Assembly: GCF_029227915.1 (NCBI RefSeq)
Contig: NC_079883.1
Location: 32,180,001 to 32,244,000 of the forward strand
Direction: 5' to 3'
Source: Hydractinia symbiolongicarpus
Lineage: Eukaryota > Cnidaria > Hydrozoa > Anthoathecata > Hydractiniidae
Length of the DNA stretch: 64,000 nucleotides
In this document: one piece after another, positions 61,577 through 64,000 of the stretch
How the letters are laid out: each line of letters begins with the position of its first letter
How positions within the stretch are numbered: the stretch's first letter is position 1
The notes under the pieces: model-generated
The model's input: only the letters and a program-made list of their open reading frames with translations
Databases searched by the model: none
Told to the model about the DNA's origin: nothing
Program-made: the position numbers and the translations under genes

Positions 61577-64000
61577 AATGAGACGCTTAATGAAAGAGGT
61601 TTAATCGCCGACAATCGAAAACCCGCGATTTCCCGTAAATACCGGGCTTAGCCCGTATAGTCGAATGTATACAAAGAAAGTACCCAGGGAGTAAACTCAT
61701 TTCCCGAACGATTTTTTAAATAATTTTTTCTCCACTAAAACGCATGAGATTTGTAGTTTTCAAAAATGTTTTCATTTTTGATGAGACGCCTAATGAAAGG
61801 GGTTTAATCGCCGGCAAATGAAAACCCGCGATTTCCCGTAAATCACGGGCTTGGCCCGTATAGTCGAATGTATACAAAGAAAGTACCCTGTGAGTAAACT
61901 CATTTCCAGAACGATTTTTTAAATTATTTTTTCACCACTAAAACGCATTAGACTTGTAGTGTTCAAAAATGTTTTCATTTTTGATGAGACGCTGAATAAA
62001 AGGAGTTTAATCGCCGGCAAACGAAAACCCGCGGTTGCACGTAAATCCCGGGCTTGGCCCGTATAGTTGAATGTATCTAAAGAAAGTACCCAGGGAGTAA
62101 ACTAATTTCCCAAACGATTTTTTAAATTATTTTGTCACCACTAAAACGCATGAGACTTGTAGTATTCAAAAGTGTTTTCATTTTTGATGAGACGCTGAAT
62201 AAAAGAAGTTTAATCGCCGGGAAACGAAAACCCGCGATTTCCCGTAAATCCCGGGCTTGGCCCGTATAGTTGAATGTATATAAAGAAAGTACCCAGGAAG
62301 TAAACTCATTTCCAGAACGATTTTTTAAATTATCTTTTCACCACTAAAACGCATGAGACTTGTAGTTTTCAAAAATGATTTCATTTTTGATGAGAAGCTG
62401 AATAAAAGGAGTTTAATCGCCGGCAAACGAAAACCCGCGGTTGCCCGTAAATCCCGGGCTTGGTCCGTATAGTTGAATGTATCTAAAGAAAGTACCCAGG
62501 GAGTAAACTAATTTCCCGAACGATTTTTCAAATTATTTCTGCACCACTAAAACGAATGAGACTTGTAGTTTTCAAAAATGTTTTCATTTTTAATGAGACG
62601 CTTAATGAAAGAGGTTTATTCGCCGACAAACGAAAACCCGCGATTTTCCGTAAATCCCGGGCTTGGCCCGTATAGTCAAAAGTATACAAAGAAAGTACCC
62701 AGGGAGTAAACTCCTTTCCCAAACGATTTTTTAAATTATTTTGTCACCACTAAAACGCATGAGACTTGTAGTATTCAAAAGTGTTTTCATTTTTGATGAG
62801 ACGCTGAATAAAAGAAGTTTAATCGCCGGGAAACGAAAACCCGCGATTTCCCGTAAATCCCGGGCTTGGCCCGTATAGTTAAATGTATCTAAAGAAAGTA
62901 CCCAGGGAGTAAACTGATTTCCCGAACGATTTTTCAAATTATTTCTGCACCACTAGAACGAATGAGACTTGTAGTTTTCAAAAATGTTTTCATTTTTAAT
63001 GAGACGCTTAATGAAAGAGTTTTAATCGCCGGCAAACTAAAACCCGCGATTTCCCGTAAATCCCGGACTTAGCCCGTATAGTCGAATGTATACAAAGAAA
63101 GTACCCAGGGAGTAAACTCATTTCCCGAACGATTTTTTAAATAATTTTTTCTCCACTAAAACGCATGAGATTTGTAGTTTTCAAAAATGTTTTCATTTTT
63201 GATGAGACGCCTAATGAAAGGGGTTTAATCGCCGGCAAATGAAAACCCGCGATTTCCCGTAAATCACGGGCTTGGCCCGTATAGTCGAATGTATACAAAG
63301 AAAGTACCCTGTGAGTAAACTCATTTCCAGAACGATTTTTTAAATTATTTTTTCACCACTAAAACGCATTAGACTTGTAGTGTTCAAAAATGTTTTCAAT
63401 TTTGATGAGACGCTGAATAAAAGGAGTTTAATCGCCGGCAAACGAAAACCCGCGGTTGCACGTAAATCCCGGGCTTGGCCCGTATAGTTGAATGTATCTA
63501 AAGAAAGTACCCAGGGAGTAAACTAATTTCCCAAACGATTTTTTAAATTATTTTGTCACCACTAAAACGCATGAGACTTGTAGTATTCAAAAGTGTTTTC
63601 ATTTTTGATGAGACGCTGAATAAAAGAAGTTTAATCGCCGGGAAACGAAAACCCGCGATTTCCCGTAAATCCCGGGCTTGGCCGTATAGTTGAATGTATA
63701 TAAAGAAAGTACCCAGGAAGTAAACTCATTTCCAGAACGATTTTTTAAATTATCTTTTCACCACTAAAACGCATGAGACTTGTAGTTTTCAAAAATGATT
63801 TCATTTTTGATGAGAAGCTGAATAAAAGGAGTTTAATCGCCGGCAAACGAAAACCCGCGGTTGCCCGTAAATCCCGGGCTTGGCCCGTATAGTTGAATGT
63901 ATCTAAAGAAAGTACCCAGGGAGTAAACTAATTTCCCGAACGATTTTTCAAATTATTTCTGCACCACTAAAACGAATGAGACTTGTAGTTTTCAAAAATG
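61520..64000 (+). repeat. 7-monomer HOR, ~1,421-bp period, second copy cut by the window edge
   Basis: The unit with TTTCTGCACCACTAG at about 61,526 recurs at about 62,947. The A-prime unit, the TAGTGTTC unit with GGTTGCACG, the TAGTATTC unit (62,163/63,584) and the GAGAAGCTG unit follow in both. A missing C in CTTGGCCGTATAG near 63,680 makes the later offset 1,420. Separately, 61.54-62.3 kb matches 57.28-58.04 kb at 4,262 bp, a second instance of a 21-monomer spacing in this domain. Confidence 0.8.

Larger units (their letters stand above)
1..64000. repeat. Tandem satellite array, ~203-bp monomer, ~315 copies, fills the window
   Basis: Every stretch read here is a variant of one monomer. 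Landmarks in order are CCACTAAAACGCATGAGAC, TTGTAG, AAAATGTTTTCATTTTTGATG, AGACGCT, TTTAATCGCCGG, CGATTTCCCGTAAATCCCGG, CCCGTATAGTC, GTATACAAAGAAAGTACC, GTAAACTCATTTCC, ACGATTTTTTAAATTA, and then a T-rich linker. Spacing is 203 bp in most copies and 202 bp where the A-run in CCACTAAAACG is one base short. All copies point the same way. The window starts and ends inside a monomer, so the array extends beyond both edges. No unique DNA interrupts it. Size, head-to-tail order and nested HORs are what centromeric or pericentromeric satellites show; that location is inferred. I do not recognise the family. Confidence 0.98.
48238..64000 (+). repeat. Domain 6: A/B alternating array with several nested HORs
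   Basis: New spellings appear at once after the 48,237 junction and persist to the right edge. They are GTTAAATGTATCTAAAG or GTTGAATGTATCTAAAG, AAACTGATTTCC, GATTTTTCAAATTATTTCTGC, CACTAGAACGAATGAG, GAAATACCACGATTTCC and GAGAAGCTGAATAAAAGG. Class-A units with CTGTGAG return. Nested repeats of 3, 5, 7, 8 and about 21 monomers are listed separately. No non-satellite sequence is seen. Confidence 0.82.

Noticed and set aside
1-64000. CRISPR array.
   Set aside because: There are direct repeats but no unique spacers; the whole 203 bp repeats and no cas-like gene is present.
1-64000. CENP-B box (pattern TTCGNNNNANNCGGG, either strand).
   Set aside because: The nearest match I found, TTCGTTTGCCGGCGAT on the minus strand, shares the first bases but lacks the required A and CGGG. 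I saw no unit that fits the core pattern.
1-64000. Transposon, tRNA, rRNA or telomere repeat hidden in the array.
   Set aside because: Each stretch read as a monomer variant. I saw no terminal repeat, transposase-like frame, cloverleaf or short telomeric motif.
1-64000. Monomer built from two older half-length repeats.
   Set aside because: Only short internal repeats are present (ATGAGAC 38 bp apart, ATTTCCCG about 70 bp apart). They are not flanked by wider similarity and are at different spacings, so an ancestral ~100-bp unit is not supported.
1-64000. Naming the organism from the satellite.
   Set aside because: I do not recognise this monomer. A high CpG ratio and 203-bp size fit many eukaryotes. 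A search of satellite databases with the consensus would decide.

Overview
The whole 64 kb window is satellite DNA. About 315 head-to-tail copies of one roughly 203-bp monomer fill it from the first base to the last, all in the same orientation. I see no gene, RNA gene, transposon, CRISPR array or unique-sequence island. Such an array is typical of eukaryotic centromeric, pericentromeric or other heterochromatin. The monomer is close to nucleosome-plus-linker size, about 37% G+C, and surprisingly CpG-rich (12 CpG in the 203-bp consensus by hand count, about 1.7 times expectation). I do not recognise the family and cannot name the organism. The CpG richness fits a genome with little germline CpG loss, such as many insects, but this is weak evidence.

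The array is a patchwork of nested higher-order repeats (HORs). Two broad monomer classes recur. Class A has GACGCTTAATGAAAG on the left and TCGAATGTATAC...CTGTGAG...CCAGAACG on the right. Class B has GACGCTGAATAAAAG on the left and TCAAAAGTATAC...CCAGGGAG...CCCGAACG on the right. Domain 1 (1-16.9 kb) mixes these with a recurring P-Q monomer cassette and carries 3-, 5-, 6- and 13-monomer duplications. Domain 2 (16.9-23.5 kb) is a 14-monomer, 2,835-bp HOR overlaid by 607- and 810-bp duplications. Domain 3 (23.5-27.3 kb) is an 8-monomer, 1,618-bp HOR. Domain 4 (27.3-31.7 kb) is a rearranged second copy of 9.3-13.3 kb, about 18 kb away. Domain 5 (about 31.4-48.24 kb) has lost class-A right halves, apart from one monomer near 33.9 kb. 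Domain 6 (48.24-64 kb) restores A/B alternation, with six strict AB dimers at 53.0-55.4 kb, and contains 3-, 5-, 7-, 8- and about 21-monomer repeats.

The points most worth a second look are: the out-of-register junction at 48,237 between domains 5 and 6; a probable gene-conversion tract at 55,080-55,145; the 18-kb-spaced copy of a 4-kb block; a 22-bp dyad present in many monomers; CpG transitions at many diagnostic sites; and a handful of truncated monomers. There is no hidden protein system. The many roughly 64-codon open frames are by-products of a stop-poor monomer. Identity and boundary statements come from reading by eye, not from an alignment program.
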